Below, in pieces: positions 49,305 to 57,909 of a DNA stretch of 64,000 nt (positions within the stretch are counted from its first letter, which is position 1; each line of letters begins with the position of its first letter). The DNA is from JAGNKE01 sp964583335. GTDB lineage: Bacteria > Pseudomonadota > Alphaproteobacteria > Micavibrionales > Micavibrionaceae. The DNA lies in contig CAZOVG010000001.1 in NCBI GenBank assembly GCA_964583335.1, forward strand, positions 310,001 to 374,000. The letters run 5' to 3'. The notes beneath the pieces were generated by a model. It had not been told where the DNA came from. It made no database searches and saw nothing but the letters and a program-made list of their open reading frames with translations. A program made the translations under genes and the position numbers.

Positions 49305-50044
49305 GCTTTTTACACAAGCATGAAAAACTCGAAAAAAACTCGTTGCTGCTTTTGTTCTGGACCATCATCGCCGTTCTGATCGGCGGGATCGTTGAGATCA
49401 TCCCTCTTTTCCGCAGCGAGACAGTGATCGAGCCGGTGAAGGGCGTACGGCCCTACACGCCGCTGGAACTGGCCGGGTATAACATCTATCTGCGCGAGGG
49501 TTGCTATAATTGTCATTCCCAGCAGATCCGGCCCTTGCGGGACGAGGTCGCGCGGTACGGGCATTATTCGCTGGCGGCGGAGTCGATGTACGACCATCCT
49601 TTCCAGTGGGGTTCGAAGCGCACCGGCCCCGATCTGGCGCGGGTCGGCGGCAAGTATTCCGACGAGTGGCACGTCGCGCACCTTAAGGCGCCGCGTGACG
49701 TGGTGCCGGAATCGATCATGCCGTCCTACAGCTTCCTTCTCAAGACAGGCGCGAAGATCGACGATCTCGACCGGCATCTTAAAACGCTGCGCCTTGTCGG
49801 CGTCCCTTATTCGGATGAAATGGTCGAGAATGCCGAAAAGGATGCCATCGCGCAGGCCACGGGCGAGGCGCGCATGGATACGGCCGGGCTCGTCAGCCGT
49901 TACGGCGAAAAGGTGATCGCCCGCGATTTCGACGGACAGCCCGAGATGATTTCGGAAATGGACGCTCTGGTGGCCTATCTTCAGGTTTTGGGCACGATGG
50001 TCGATTTCAAGTCCGCCGAACAGGTTGAGGAGAGCGCCCCATGA
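49301..50044 (+). CDS. ccoO: Cytochrome cbb3 oxidase subunit II (monohaem)
   Basis: Membrane-anchored monohaem cytochrome c of 247 residues. An N-terminal helix (LLLLFWTIIAVLIGGIVEIIPLF) precedes the haem site REGCYNCHSQQIRP. Typical downstream parts are YGHYSLAAESMYDHPFQWGSKRTGPDLARVG and VVPESIMPSYSFL, with the axial Met. It passes electrons from CcoP to CcoN. Confidence 0.97.
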   Translation: MSFLHKHEKLEKNSLLLLFWTIIAVLIGGIVEIIPLFRSETVIEPVKGVRPYTPLELAGYNIYLREGCYNCHSQQIRPLRDEVARYGHYSLAAESMYDHPFQWGSKRTGPDLARVGGKYSDEWHVAHLKAPRDVVPESIMPSYSFLLKTGAKIDDLDRHLKTLRLVGVPYSDEMVENAEKDAIAQATGEARMDTAGLVSRYGEKVIARDFDGQPEMISEMDALVAYLQVLGTMVDFKSAEQVEESAP

Positions 50045-50196
50045 TGGATTGGATCAGCCAGAATGCCGGGCTTTTGGGCCTGCTGTTCTTTTTCGGATTT
50101 TTCGTCTTGATGGCGTTGTGGGTTTATAGACCGGGGGCGAAGCGCAGGTATCAGGAGCATGCCCGTATTCCCCTGAAGGAGAACGATTATGAGTGA
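50041..50196 (+). CDS. ccoQ: CcoQ-type small cbb3 oxidase subunit
   Basis: Small protein of 51 residues, open from ATG 50041 to TGA 50194-50196. One membrane helix (AGLLGLLFFFGFFVLMALWVY) is followed by a basic tail (RPGAKRRYQEHARIPLKEND). It overlaps ccoO by ATGA and ccoP by 8 bp. Position and topology identify it as CcoQ/FixQ, which stabilises the oxidase. Confidence 0.9.
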   Translation: MMDWISQNAGLLGLLFFFGFFVLMALWVYRPGAKRRYQEHARIPLKENDYE

Positions 50197-51160
50197 TCAC
50201 AAAAACAAGGAGATCGACAAGGTTTCCGGCGTCGAGACGACCGGGCACGAATGGGACGGGCTTAAGGAGCTTAACAATCCCGCGCCGCGTTGGTGGCTTT
50301 GGGTATTCTATGTCACGGTGATCTGGTCGGTCTGGTATTGGGTCGTCTATCCCGCGTGGCCGGTGCCCGGTGGCGCGACCAAAGGCAGTTACGGGTGGAC
50401 GCAGTATAAGAAGCTGGCCGCCGAGCAGCAGGAAATTCTCGATCGGCAGAAGGCGTATCTGGACCGTTTCAAAAAGGCCTCTTTCGATCAGATTCTGAAT
50501 GACCGGGAGCTTTATGCCTTCGCGGTTGCGGGCGGCGGCGCGTATTTCAAGGATAATTGCGCGACCTGTCACGGCACGGGCGGCGCGGGCGGGCCGGGAT
50601 ATCCGAACCTCAACGACGATGACTGGCTGTGGGGCGGGGATGTCGATGCGATCTATGAGACGATCTTGTACGGTATCCGCTCCGGGCATGAGGATTCCCG
50701 GATTTCGGAAATGCCTGCATTCGGTAAGGACGACTTGCTACCAAAAGCCGATATCGACGCAGCGGTGGATTATGTGCTGAGCCTTTCAGGTTCCGAGGAG
50801 GCCCACGCGGGCAATATCGAGAAAGGCCGAGAGGTTTTCGCGAATAACTGCGCGTCCTGTCACGGCGAGGACGGTAAGGGCCTTCGCGAGTTCGGCGCCC
50901 CCAATCTGGCGGATTCCCTGTGGCTTTACGGCGGGGACCGGGATGCGGTCTACAAGACCGTCTTCAACTCGCGCAAGGGCGTGATGCCGAGCTGGACGGG
51001 GCGGCTCGATCGTGAGACGATCCGGCAGCTTTCGGTTTACGTTCATCAGCTTGGCGGGGGCGAGAAGCGCCCTGTCGCTGTGACCGAAGAGGCGAAGCCT
51101 CCGGCGGCTATGCCTGTCGATACAGGAGAAACGGACCCGAACGGACATGCCGGAGAATAA
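50189..51160 (+). CDS. ccoP: Cytochrome cbb3 oxidase subunit III (dihaem)
   Basis: Dihaem cytochrome c of 323 residues. The N-terminal membrane helix (WWLWVFYVTVIWSVWYWVVYPAWP) and the linker precede two haem sites: FKDNCATCHGTGGAGG and FANNCASCHGEDGKG. Each cytochrome fold has the expected downstream WLWGGD/WLYGGD and Met ligand regions (ISEMPAF, GVMPSW). The C-terminal tail of about 30 residues is Pro/Thr-rich. It is the electron entry point of the oxidase. Confidence 0.97.
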   Translation: MSDHKNKEIDKVSGVETTGHEWDGLKELNNPAPRWWLWVFYVTVIWSVWYWVVYPAWPVPGGATKGSYGWTQYKKLAAEQQEILDRQKAYLDRFKKASFDQILNDRELYAFAVAGGGAYFKDNCATCHGTGGAGGPGYPNLNDDDWLWGGDVDAIYETILYGIRSGHEDSRISEMPAFGKDDLLPKADIDAAVDYVLSLSGSEEAHAGNIEKGREVFANNCASCHGEDGKGLREFGAPNLADSLWLYGGDRDAVYKTVFNSRKGVMPSWTGRLDRETIRQLSVYVHQLGGGEKRPVAVTEEAKPPAAMPVDTGETDPNGHAGE

Positions 51161-52568
51161 TCAGCAACCGATTACGTTTTTCGCCAAGCAGGAACGGATT
51201 TATCCCAAGCGGGTCTGGGGACGCTATCGCAAGCTTAAATGGGTGGCGATGGTCGTCACTCTGGGAATCTATTACCTTGCGCCCTTCCTGCGATGGGACC
51301 GGGGGCCGAACGCCCCGGATCAGGCGATCCTGATCGACCTGCCTAACCGTCGCGCCTATTGGTTTTTCATCGAAATCTGGCCGCAGGAGGTTTACTTCCT
51401 GACCGGCATTCTCATTCTGGCGGCGGTGGCGTTGTTTTTTGTCACCAGCATGTTCGGGCGGGTCTGGTGCGGGTATTTCTGTCCGCAGACGGTCTGGACG
51501 GACCTGTTCGTCTGGGTCGAGCGGATCGTGCAGGGCGACCGGAACAAACGTAAGAAGCTGCGCGAGGGGCCATGGACGCGCGAGAAGCTCTGGAAGATGG
51601 CGGTCACGCATTTTCTCTGGCTGGTCATCGCATGGTGTACGGCGGGGTCGTTCGTTCTGTATTTTAACGACGCTCCAACGCTGGTCTGGAGTTTTTTTGA
51701 ATTCAACGTCTCGCCTACAGTTCTGGCGTTCATCGCCGGTTTGACCTTCAGCACGTATCTTATGGCCGGGTTCGCGCGCGAGCAGGTTTGCATCTATATG
51801 TGCCCGTATGCGCGGTTCCAGTCGGCGATGTTCGATCAGGACACGCTGATTATAGGATATGACGAGAAGCGCGGAGAGAAGCGGGGAAAGCACAAGCAAG
51901 GGGAAAGCTGGGAAGGGCGCGGGCACTGTATCGATTGTACCGCCTGCGTTCAGGTCTGCCCGATGGGGATCGACATCCGCGACGGTTTGCAGATGGAGTG
52001 CATCGCTTGCGGGCTGTGTGTTGACGCCTGTAACACCATCATGGATAAGGTCGAACTGCCGCGCGGGCTGATCCGTTATGATACGGAGCGGCGTTTCGCG
52101 CTTGATCCTTCCCTGCGCACGAAGAGCATCGTTCCGATTTTCCGCCTGCGAAGCGTTTATTACGCGCTGATCCTGTCGGTTGTCGGTGGGATCATGCTTT
52201 ATGCGCTGATCAACCGCGCGCCGCAGGAGTTGCACGTTCTGCATGACCGCAATCCCATGTTCGTGATGCTTTCGGACGGTTCGGTGCGCAACGGGTACGA
52301 TATCAAAATCCTGAACAAGACCCATGAGCATCGTACTTTTTCTCTGCGCGTCGAGGGGCTTGCGGACGCCAGAGTTGAGGTTCAGGGGGCGGGTGAGCTG
52401 ACTGCGGACGGGTTGTATGTTGCGGCGGATAGTATCGGGCATTTCCATGTTTTTGTCACAGCGAAGGTCGAGGCCGGAGCGCCGCGCCCTGTGGCGTTTT
52501 CGATTTCCGAAAAGGATGCTGGCGCTTTGGAGACGTATGAGAGTATTTTTGTTACGGAGAGGCCTTAA
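51147..52568 (+). CDS. ccoG: Cytochrome oxidase accessory protein CcoG
   Basis: Membrane iron-sulfur protein of 473 residues (RdxA/FixG family), required for cbb3 biogenesis through copper reduction or delivery. Membrane helices in the N-terminal half include the FGRVWCGYFCPQTVWTDLFVW motif. The two-cluster 4Fe-4S domain is CIDCTACVQVCPMGIDIRDG with MECIACGLCVDACN. A periplasmic Ig-like C-terminal domain (IKILNKTHEHRTFSLRVEGL) is present. Its start overlaps ccoP by 14 bp. Confidence 0.96.
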   Translation: MPENNQQPITFFAKQERIYPKRVWGRYRKLKWVAMVVTLGIYYLAPFLRWDRGPNAPDQAILIDLPNRRAYWFFIEIWPQEVYFLTGILILAAVALFFVTSMFGRVWCGYFCPQTVWTDLFVWVERIVQGDRNKRKKLREGPWTREKLWKMAVTHFLWLVIAWCTAGSFVLYFNDAPTLVWSFFEFNVSPTVLAFIAGLTFSTYLMAGFAREQVCIYMCPYARFQSAMFDQDTLIIGYDEKRGEKRGKHKQGESWEGRGHCIDCTACVQVCPMGIDIRDGLQMECIACGLCVDACNTIMDKVELPRGLIRYDTERRFALDPSLRTKSIVPIFRLRSVYYALILSVVGGIMLYALINRAPQELHVLHDRNPMFVMLSDGSVRNGYDIKILNKTHEHRTFSLRVEGLADARVEVQGAGELTADGLYVAADSIGHFHVFVTAKVEAGAPRPVAFSISEKDAGALETYESIFVTERP

Positions 52569-52571
52569 ATT

Positions 52572-53048
52572 ATGAACAACAGCAGCGATATCCGCCCCAG
52601 CGATAAGTATATCCCGCTTTATTTCGTGGCGTTTTTTCTCGTCGTGTTCGTTCTGGACGGGATTTTCGTTTATCTGGCCATCAATACGCATACGGGCACC
52701 GTCACCGAGAAGGCTTATGAGAAGGGGCTTTCGTATGGCGCGGTTCTGGAGGCTTCGGAGGCGCAGAAGGCTTCAGGCGTGACGCTGGATGCGGATTTCA
52801 GGCATCCGGTGCTTAGCTTAAGGTTGCTCGACGGACAGGGGCGACCCAAGGACGGCGCTATCGTTCGGGCCTTTATGATCCGCCCCGTGCCGAAGGGCCA
52901 TGATTATACGGTTACGTTGACGCCCATGGGTGAGGGTGTTTATTCTGCGGACATCCGTGCGCCCCTTCCCGGTGCCTGGACAGCGAAGATCGAGGCGACA
53001 TGGGACAACCAAACCTATCGAACAACCTACAGGCTCGTCACGGAGTAA
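52572..53048 (+). CDS. ccoH: FixH/CcoH family protein
   Basis: Single-span protein of 158 residues (LYFVAFFLVVFVLDGIFVYLAINTHTG) with a periplasmic FixH domain: YEKGLSYGAVLEASEAQKASG, then LSLRLLDGQGRPKDGAIVRAFMIRP and GVYSADIRAPLPGAWTAKIEA. It works with CcoI in assembling the oxidase. It starts 3 bp after ccoG, and the 3' end overlaps the ccoI start by 49 bp. Confidence 0.92.
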   Translation: MNNSSDIRPSDKYIPLYFVAFFLVVFVLDGIFVYLAINTHTGTVTEKAYEKGLSYGAVLEASEAQKASGVTLDADFRHPVLSLRLLDGQGRPKDGAIVRAFMIRPVPKGHDYTVTLTPMGEGVYSADIRAPLPGAWTAKIEATWDNQTYRTTYRLVTE

Positions 53049-55231
53049 AGCCCGAGCCCGCCAACGATGCCGTTGGGGGATACGAGTCCTTGGCCCGCCC
53101 CACCGCCGACGGTCAGATGTCGCTCGAAGTCATGGTCGGCGGCGTTCATTGCGCGGGCTGCATTCAGAAGATCGAGTCCTCTTTGCTTGGGCGTCCCGGG
53201 GTCGAAAGCGCGCGGGTGAACTTTTCCACCCGGCGGCTGGTGATCCGCTGGATCGGTGAGCACGCGTATGCCAACGAGCTTGTCGCGCTGGTCAAGAGGC
53301 TGGGTTATGAGGTGCGGCCCTTTGATAGCCGCTCCGACAAGGCGGAGACGGAGGAGGAGAAGTTTCTGCTTTTGTGCGTCGGCGTCTCCGGCTTTGCGAT
53401 GGGCAATATCATGCTGCTTTCCGCCGGGCTGTGGACTACGGATATCGAGACGATGGGGCTGGCTACGCGGGATTTCCTGCACTGGATTTCCGCGCTGATC
53501 GCCATTCCCGCCGTGATTTTTTCCGGGCGGCCGTTTTTCCGTTCCGCGATTAAGGCTCTGTCGCACGGCCACACCAATATGGACGTGCCGATTTCCGTGG
53601 GGGTCATTCTGGCCTGCGGGATGAGCATCTTCGAGACGATGCGCCATGCGGAGCATGTTTATTTCGATTCCGCCGTCATGCTTTTGTTTTTCCTTTTGAT
53701 CGGGCGGTATCTGGATTTCCGCGCCCGCCGAAGCGCCCGCAGCGCGGCGACGGATTTGCTTTCGACCTTGTCAGGCTTCGCGCAGGTCGAGGAGGACGGG
53801 CAGATACGCACCGTTCCGATCCGCGATCTGGTCGAGGATATGCGCGTTCTGGTCAGCGCGGGCGAGAAGTTTCCCGTGGACGGGATTGTCGAGAGCGGCA
53901 CGGCGGAGGTCGATACGTCGCTGGTGACCGGGGAGACGATGCCGCGTACCGTGGAGACGGGGCAGGAGGTTTATGGGGGAACGATTAACCTCTCCGGTCC
54001 GGTGACGATCCGGGTTTCCAAGGCGGCGGAGGATTCGCTTCTGTCGGATATCGTGCGCCTCATGGAACAGGCGGAGCAGGGGCAGGCGGCCTATGTGCGG
54101 TTGGCCGACCGGGTGGCGAAAATGTATACGCCGGTCGTTCATACGCTGGCGCTGGCGGCGTTCATCCTGTGGTGGGGAATCATCGGCATCGCGTGGCAGG
54201 ATGCGCTGATGATCTCCGTGACCGTTCTGATCATTACCTGCCCTTGCGCCTTGGGGCTTGCGGTTCCGGTGGTGCAGGTCCTGGCGACGGGGCGATTGAT
54301 GAAATCGCGCGTACTGGTGAAATCCGGCGATGCGCTGGAACGGTTGGCCAAGGCGGATACGGTCTTTTTCGACAAGACGGGGACGCTGACTTACGGATGG
54401 CCGGAACTGGTGTCGAACGCCCACAGGCCGGAGGATTTTCAGCTGGCTGCCTCGCTCGCTTCCCAGAGCCGTCATCCGCTTTCGAAGGCGCTGGCCTCGG
54501 CCTACGAAGGGCCACGCCTGAGGTTTGAAGAGGTTCAGGAAATTTCCGGCAAGGGGCTATCGGCCCTCTACGAGGGTTGCACTGTTCGTATAGGGAGTCG
54601 TCGTTGGTGCGGGGATGAACAGGCCGCTGCCGCTCAAGGGCCGGAGTTGTGGTTGGCCGTCGAAGGCCGCGATCCTGTCCGGTTCGGCTTTTCCGATACT
54701 TTGCGCAGTGATGCCGAGGAGACGGTGAAAGCTCTCATCGCCGACGGGCTTAAGGTTTATCTGGTTTCTGGAGACCGGGCGGATGTGGCCCGAGAAATGG
54801 CCGAGCGTGCCGGAATTCCTGAGGCTAACGTCTTTGCGGAAAAAACGCCGCCTGAAAAGTATGAAATTCTCATGAGCCTCAAGCGGCAGGGGCGCTTCGT
54901 ACTGATGGTTGGGGACGGTCTGAACGATGCGCCTGTCTTGGCCGGGGCGGACGTTTCCATGGCGCCGGGGACGGCGGTCGACATGGCGCAGAGTGCGGCA
55001 GATATTGTGTTCATGGGCGATAAACTCTCCCCCGTGCTCAAGGTTCGCTCGGTTGCAATTTTTTCGCAAAAGCTTGTGCGTGAGAACTTCATTCTGGCGA
55101 TGGTTTACAATTTAATTGCCGTTCCGCTCGGTTTTGCCGGGATGGTTACGCCGATGGTCGCGGCGATCGCGATGTCGGGTTCGTCCTTGGTCGTTATTGC
55201 CAATTCCTTCAGGCTGAAGGCGAAGATATGA
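53000..55231 (+). CDS. ccoI: Cu+-exporting P-type ATPase CcoI/FixI
   Basis: P1B ATPase of 743 residues delivering copper for cbb3 oxidase assembly. The N-terminal metal domain carries GGVHCAGCIQKIES. The transport helix CPC lies in TCPCALGLAVPVVQVLATGRL. The phosphorylation site is FFDKTGTLT, the actuator loop SLVTGETMPR, and the hinge MVGDGLNDAPVLAGADVSMAPG. The start at 53000 lies within ccoH; a Met at 53117 just before the metal domain is a shorter alternative. Confidence 0.95.
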   Translation: MGQPNLSNNLQARHGVKPEPANDAVGGYESLARPTADGQMSLEVMVGGVHCAGCIQKIESSLLGRPGVESARVNFSTRRLVIRWIGEHAYANELVALVKRLGYEVRPFDSRSDKAETEEEKFLLLCVGVSGFAMGNIMLLSAGLWTTDIETMGLATRDFLHWISALIAIPAVIFSGRPFFRSAIKALSHGHTNMDVPISVGVILACGMSIFETMRHAEHVYFDSAVMLLFFLLIGRYLDFRARRSARSAATDLLSTLSGFAQVEEDGQIRTVPIRDLVEDMRVLVSAGEKFPVDGIVESGTAEVDTSLVTGETMPRTVETGQEVYGGTINLSGPVTIRVSKAAEDSLLSDIVRLMEQAEQGQAAYVRLADRVAKMYTPVVHTLALAAFILWWGIIGIAWQDALMISVTVLIITCPCALGLAVPVVQVLATGRLMKSRVLVKSGDALERLAKADTVFFDKTGTLTYGWPELVSNAHRPEDFQLAASLASQSRHPLSKALASAYEGPRLRFEEVQEISGKGLSALYEGCTVRIGSRRWCGDEQAAAAQGPELWLAVEGRDPVRFGFSDTLRSDAEETVKALIADGLKVYLVSGDRADVAREMAERAGIPEANVFAEKTPPEKYEILMSLKRQGRFVLMVGDGLNDAPVLAGADVSMAPGTAVDMAQSAADIVFMGDKLSPVLKVRSVAIFSQKLVRENFILAMVYNLIAVPLGFAGMVTPMVAAIAMSGSSLVVIANSFRLKAKI

Positions 55232-55425
55232 GCGTTTTGATCTTTCTGATTCCGATCGCCCTTTTGCTCGGCCTTATCTGGCTTGTTGCCTTCATATGGA
55301 GCATCCGCAGCGGTCAGTATGACGATTTGGAGGGGGCCTCCTTGCGGATTTTGATGGATGAGGATGCGCCGCTTTCCGACCAGCCCAAAAAAGACCTGAA
55401 AATTTCCGATAAAAAGCCGTCCTGA
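55228..55425 (+). CDS. ccoS: Cbb3 oxidase maturation protein CcoS
   Basis: Small protein of 65 residues: one helix (LIFLIPIALLLGLIWLVAFIWSI) followed by SGQYDDLEGASLRILMDED, the usual CcoS signature, and a Lys-rich tail. It overlaps the ccoI stop by 4 bp and closes the cco operon. CcoS family members are needed for cofactor insertion into CcoN. Confidence 0.95.
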   Translation: MSVLIFLIPIALLLGLIWLVAFIWSIRSGQYDDLEGASLRILMDEDAPLSDQPKKDLKISDKKPS

Positions 55426-55439
55426 TTGATAAAAATCAA
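55426..55439 (+). promoter_or_regulatory. Perfect FNR box upstream of ompW
   Basis: TTGAT-AAAA-ATCAA exactly matches the FNR consensus and begins right after the ccoS stop. A GATAGT at 55462-55467 is at the distance expected of a -10 for a class II (-41.5) FNR promoter, giving a start near 55474. Confidence 0.75.
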
Positions 55440-55507
55440 GTTGTTTCAAGGCGCTTTGGAGGATAGTGCGCCCGTGGAGCTTGTTCCGCAGAGTTCAGGA
55501 GGTTCTC

Positions 55508-56143
55508 ATGAAAAAGGCACTTTTATATTCCGGTTTGGCGCTCGGTATGGTTGGCGTGGCTGTCTCTACGCCCGTTTATGCGAAGGATTTGGGCGGTCCG
55601 TGGTCCAAGGAGCGTTTCCAGATCCGCGTCCGCGCCATTGATGTCATTCCCGATGTGGATTCGAGCGTGAATATCGGCGGCGAAGTCGATGCGGATTACG
55701 CCATCACGCCCGAAATTGATTTTACGTATTTCTTTACGCCTCATATTGCCGCCGAGCTGATCGCGGCGACGTCTAGGCACGATGTGGAATATACCGGGGA
55801 TGTCGATCTCGGCAAGGCTTGGGTTCTGCCGCCGACGGTCATGCTCCAGTATCACTTTACCCCCGACAACGCTTTTAGCCCTTATGTCGGCGCGGGCGTA
55901 AACTATTCGGTCTTCTACGGCGAAGACACGGCGAGCGGCTTTACCGATCTGAACGTCGATAACGGCGTTGGATACGGTCTACAGGCCGGGGCGGATTACT
56001 GGATCAACGAGAATTGGGGCGTCAATCTCGACGTCAAGAAGCTCTGGCTGAATGTTGATGCCAGCTTGAACAACGGGGCCATTCAGGCCGATATCGACAT
56101 GGATCCGTGGATCGTCGGTGCCGGGGTCTCCTACAGGTTCTAG
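55508..56143 (+). CDS. ompW: OmpW-family outer-membrane protein
   Basis: Eight-stranded outer-membrane barrel of 211 residues. The signal peptide ends PVYA. The mature start KDLGGPWSKERFQIRVRAIDVIPD and later EIDFTYFFTPHIAAELIAAT, PTVMLQYHFTP, FSPYVGAGVNYSVFY and GLQAGADYWINENWGVNLDVKKLWL match the OmpW pattern, ending in Phe (VSYRF). The ATG has CAGGAGG. Transport of small hydrophobic compounds is proposed for the family; the FNR box suggests induction at low oxygen. Confidence 0.93.
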   Translation: MKKALLYSGLALGMVGVAVSTPVYAKDLGGPWSKERFQIRVRAIDVIPDVDSSVNIGGEVDADYAITPEIDFTYFFTPHIAAELIAATSRHDVEYTGDVDLGKAWVLPPTVMLQYHFTPDNAFSPYVGAGVNYSVFYGEDTASGFTDLNVDNGVGYGLQAGADYWINENWGVNLDVKKLWLNVDASLNNGAIQADIDMDPWIVGAGVSYRF

Positions 56144-56161
56144 TCCTTTTCCCCCACTTAC

Positions 56162-56200
56162 AAAAAAAGCCCTCCGGTTGCGTATCGGAGGGCTTTTTTT
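56162..56200 (+). terminator. Strong terminator after ompW
   Basis: AGCCCTCCG pairs with CGGAGGGCT over a 9-nt loop, flanked by A7 and T7 tracts, so it can act in both directions. It follows the ompW stop by 18 bp. Confidence 0.9.
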
Positions 56201-56268
56201 ATGACAACACTGTGGGGAAAACTTGATTAGATACTTGCCGTTAAGAACTTTTATGTCAGTATGACACT

Positions 56269-56766
56269 ATGCAGAAGCCGCCAAAATCGCCCGCCTTTCT
56301 GGACATATTTTTAAAAGACAACTTCGTTGTGAAGTTTTTTGTCGTTCTGGTGCTTGTCTATGTTGCCTGGGGCGCCTTCTTTTACTTCAAAACCATGATT
56401 GAGATCAACGACGCCTCAAAGGAATTTCACGCCAAGAACTATGTCGCAGCGTTCGAAAAGATTCTTCCTCATGCCAAGGATGGTCATAGCGAGTCGCGTT
56501 TTCAGATCGGCGTCATGATGGCTTTGGGGTTAGGCGTTGCCAAAGATAAGATTCTTGCCACCAGCTGGTTTGAATGTACCGGGATAAAAGGCTGCGTCAG
56601 CGGGCAAAGCGAGTACAGGCTTGCCTTGGGATGCCTGTCGGGCGAGTGGGGCGAGCGATCGAAAGATGAGTGCCTTTTGTGGATGAAGTTTTCTGCCGAT
56701 CGAGAATATGCTCCCGCTATCAGCTGGCTGGAACAATATAATACAGCCCAAAAACCAGAGAATTAG
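56269..56766 (+). CDS. Membrane-anchored Sel1-like repeat protein
   Basis: Protein of 165 residues. One helix near the N-terminus (FVVKFFVVLVLVYVAWGAFFYF) and a C-terminal domain of Sel1/TPR-like alpha repeats: NYVAAFEKILPHAKDGHSESRFQIGVMMALGLGVAKDKILATSWFECTG, LALGCLSGEWGERSKDECLLWMKFSADREYAPAISWLEQY. A likely disulphide pair (FECTGIKGC) suggests the domain is periplasmic. Convergent with the LRAT-like gene, 2 bp apart. No partner known. Confidence 0.7.
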   Translation: MQKPPKSPAFLDIFLKDNFVVKFFVVLVLVYVAWGAFFYFKTMIEINDASKEFHAKNYVAAFEKILPHAKDGHSESRFQIGVMMALGLGVAKDKILATSWFECTGIKGCVSGQSEYRLALGCLSGEWGERSKDECLLWMKFSADREYAPAISWLEQYNTAQKPEN

Positions 56767-56768
56767 GG

Positions 56769-57218
56769 TTAGATGCGGGGTAGGCGCTTTCTTATGATCG
56801 CCAGCCCGATCGTTGCCGCCAGCGTTCCCAAGCCTGCCAAAACTTGAAGGCTGATGTCCTTTTTGCCTTCGGCTCGGCGGACGAAGTTCTCGCAGTTATT
56901 GAGGAACAGGTTATATCTGAATTCCGTTTCTTGCTGTGCGTTCTGAGCGGATTCAGTTGTCCCCGGGGCTTTTGATTGCCTGTACACACGTTTTCCAGCC
57001 GCGAATTCGTCGAAAGGCTGCTCGACCGGGGCGGACACCTCGCGATGGACCGTCCGCACGGTATGGTTTCCGGCCTCACATTCCTCCACCACAATTCCGT
57101 AGTGGCGCCAGACGCCGTATAGCGGCGTGTAGATCACATCGCCCGCGCGAAGGTGTTCGCGCTTGGCGCGTATCCGTTTGAACGGGTTCAGCTTTTTGAG
57201 GCGCTTTTTAAGTTTCAT
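56769..57218 (-). CDS. LRAT-like (NlpC/P60-type) protein
   Basis: Protein of 149 residues with a lecithin-retinol-acyltransferase-like core. The His strand LRAGDVIYTPLYGVWRHYGIVVEE and the nucleophile motif FLNNCENFVRRA are both present. A polybasic N-terminus (KLKKRLKKLNPFKRIRAKRE) and a C-terminal membrane helix (VLAGLGTLAATIGLAIIRKR) flank it. Such proteins are thiol acyltransferases or hydrolases; the substrate is unknown. ATG 57218 is preferred to TTG 57242. Divergent from rimB. Confidence 0.75.
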   Translation of the reverse strand: MKLKKRLKKLNPFKRIRAKREHLRAGDVIYTPLYGVWRHYGIVVEECEAGNHTVRTVHREVSAPVEQPFDEFAAGKRVYRQSKAPGTTESAQNAQQETEFRYNLFLNNCENFVRRAEGKKDISLQVLAGLGTLAATIGLAIIRKRLPRI

Positions 57219-57385
57219 TTCGGCGTTATCCGTGTGTTTCAACGCCTTTTATTTTACGCCGAAGCTGGTTCGCACGCACGTTTTTTTGTCGGTTTGTCTT
57301 TATTCCTGTGTTAACGTCTTGAGCGGATTGGCGGTTTCGGTCATAGTCCCGGGCGGTCCGTCTGTACGATCCTGAGAGCGGCGTT

Positions 57386-57892
57386 GTGAGCGATACTGAT
57401 AAAGTCAATAAGGCGCAGGGCAAAACCAAGAAGCGCAGCGACAAGGCGCTGATCGGGCGTACTGAGTGGTGCGCCCTACCTGATCTCGGCCTTCCGGCGG
57501 TCAAGGCGCGGATCGACACCGGGGCGCGGACCTCGGCCCTGCACGCCTTCGATATTGAAGTTTTCAAGAAGGGCGAAAAGAAATACGTGCGTTTCAAGAT
57601 TCATCCGCTTCAGCGCAACAGCAGCATCGTGCGCGAATGCGTTGCGCCTCTGGTTCAGAAGCGCACCGTCATCAGCTCGAACGGAGAGCGGGAAAACCGC
57701 TGCGTGATCAAGACCACGCTCGTTTTTACCGGGGTCGAGATTCCGGCGGAAATCACGCTTACCTCCCGGCATAAGATGCGGTTTCGCATGCTTCTGGGAA
57801 GAGAGGCGCTTAAGAAAGCCCGTTTTATCGTCGATCCGGCCAAAACCCATGTTTTGGGTAAGATTTCGGGCGCTATCGCCTTATACGATTAA
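57386..57892 (+). CDS. rimB: RimB/DUF785 protease-like protein
   Basis: Protein of 168 residues of the family labelled putative ATP-dependent zinc protease. It has KALIGRTEWCALPDLGLPAVKARIDTGARTSALHAFDIEVF, where DTGA resembles a retropepsin active site, and RFRMLLGREALKKARFIVDP. Members encoded with rimK (RimB) process poly-glutamate tails added by RimK. The start is GTG 57386. It is 17 bp from rimK, so the pair is probably one operon. Confidence 0.87.
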   Translation: MSDTDKVNKAQGKTKKRSDKALIGRTEWCALPDLGLPAVKARIDTGARTSALHAFDIEVFKKGEKKYVRFKIHPLQRNSSIVRECVAPLVQKRTVISSNGERENRCVIKTTLVFTGVEIPAEITLTSRHKMRFRMLLGREALKKARFIVDPAKTHVLGKISGAIALYD

Positions 57893-57909
57893 CTTTTACG
57901 GAGCACTAT

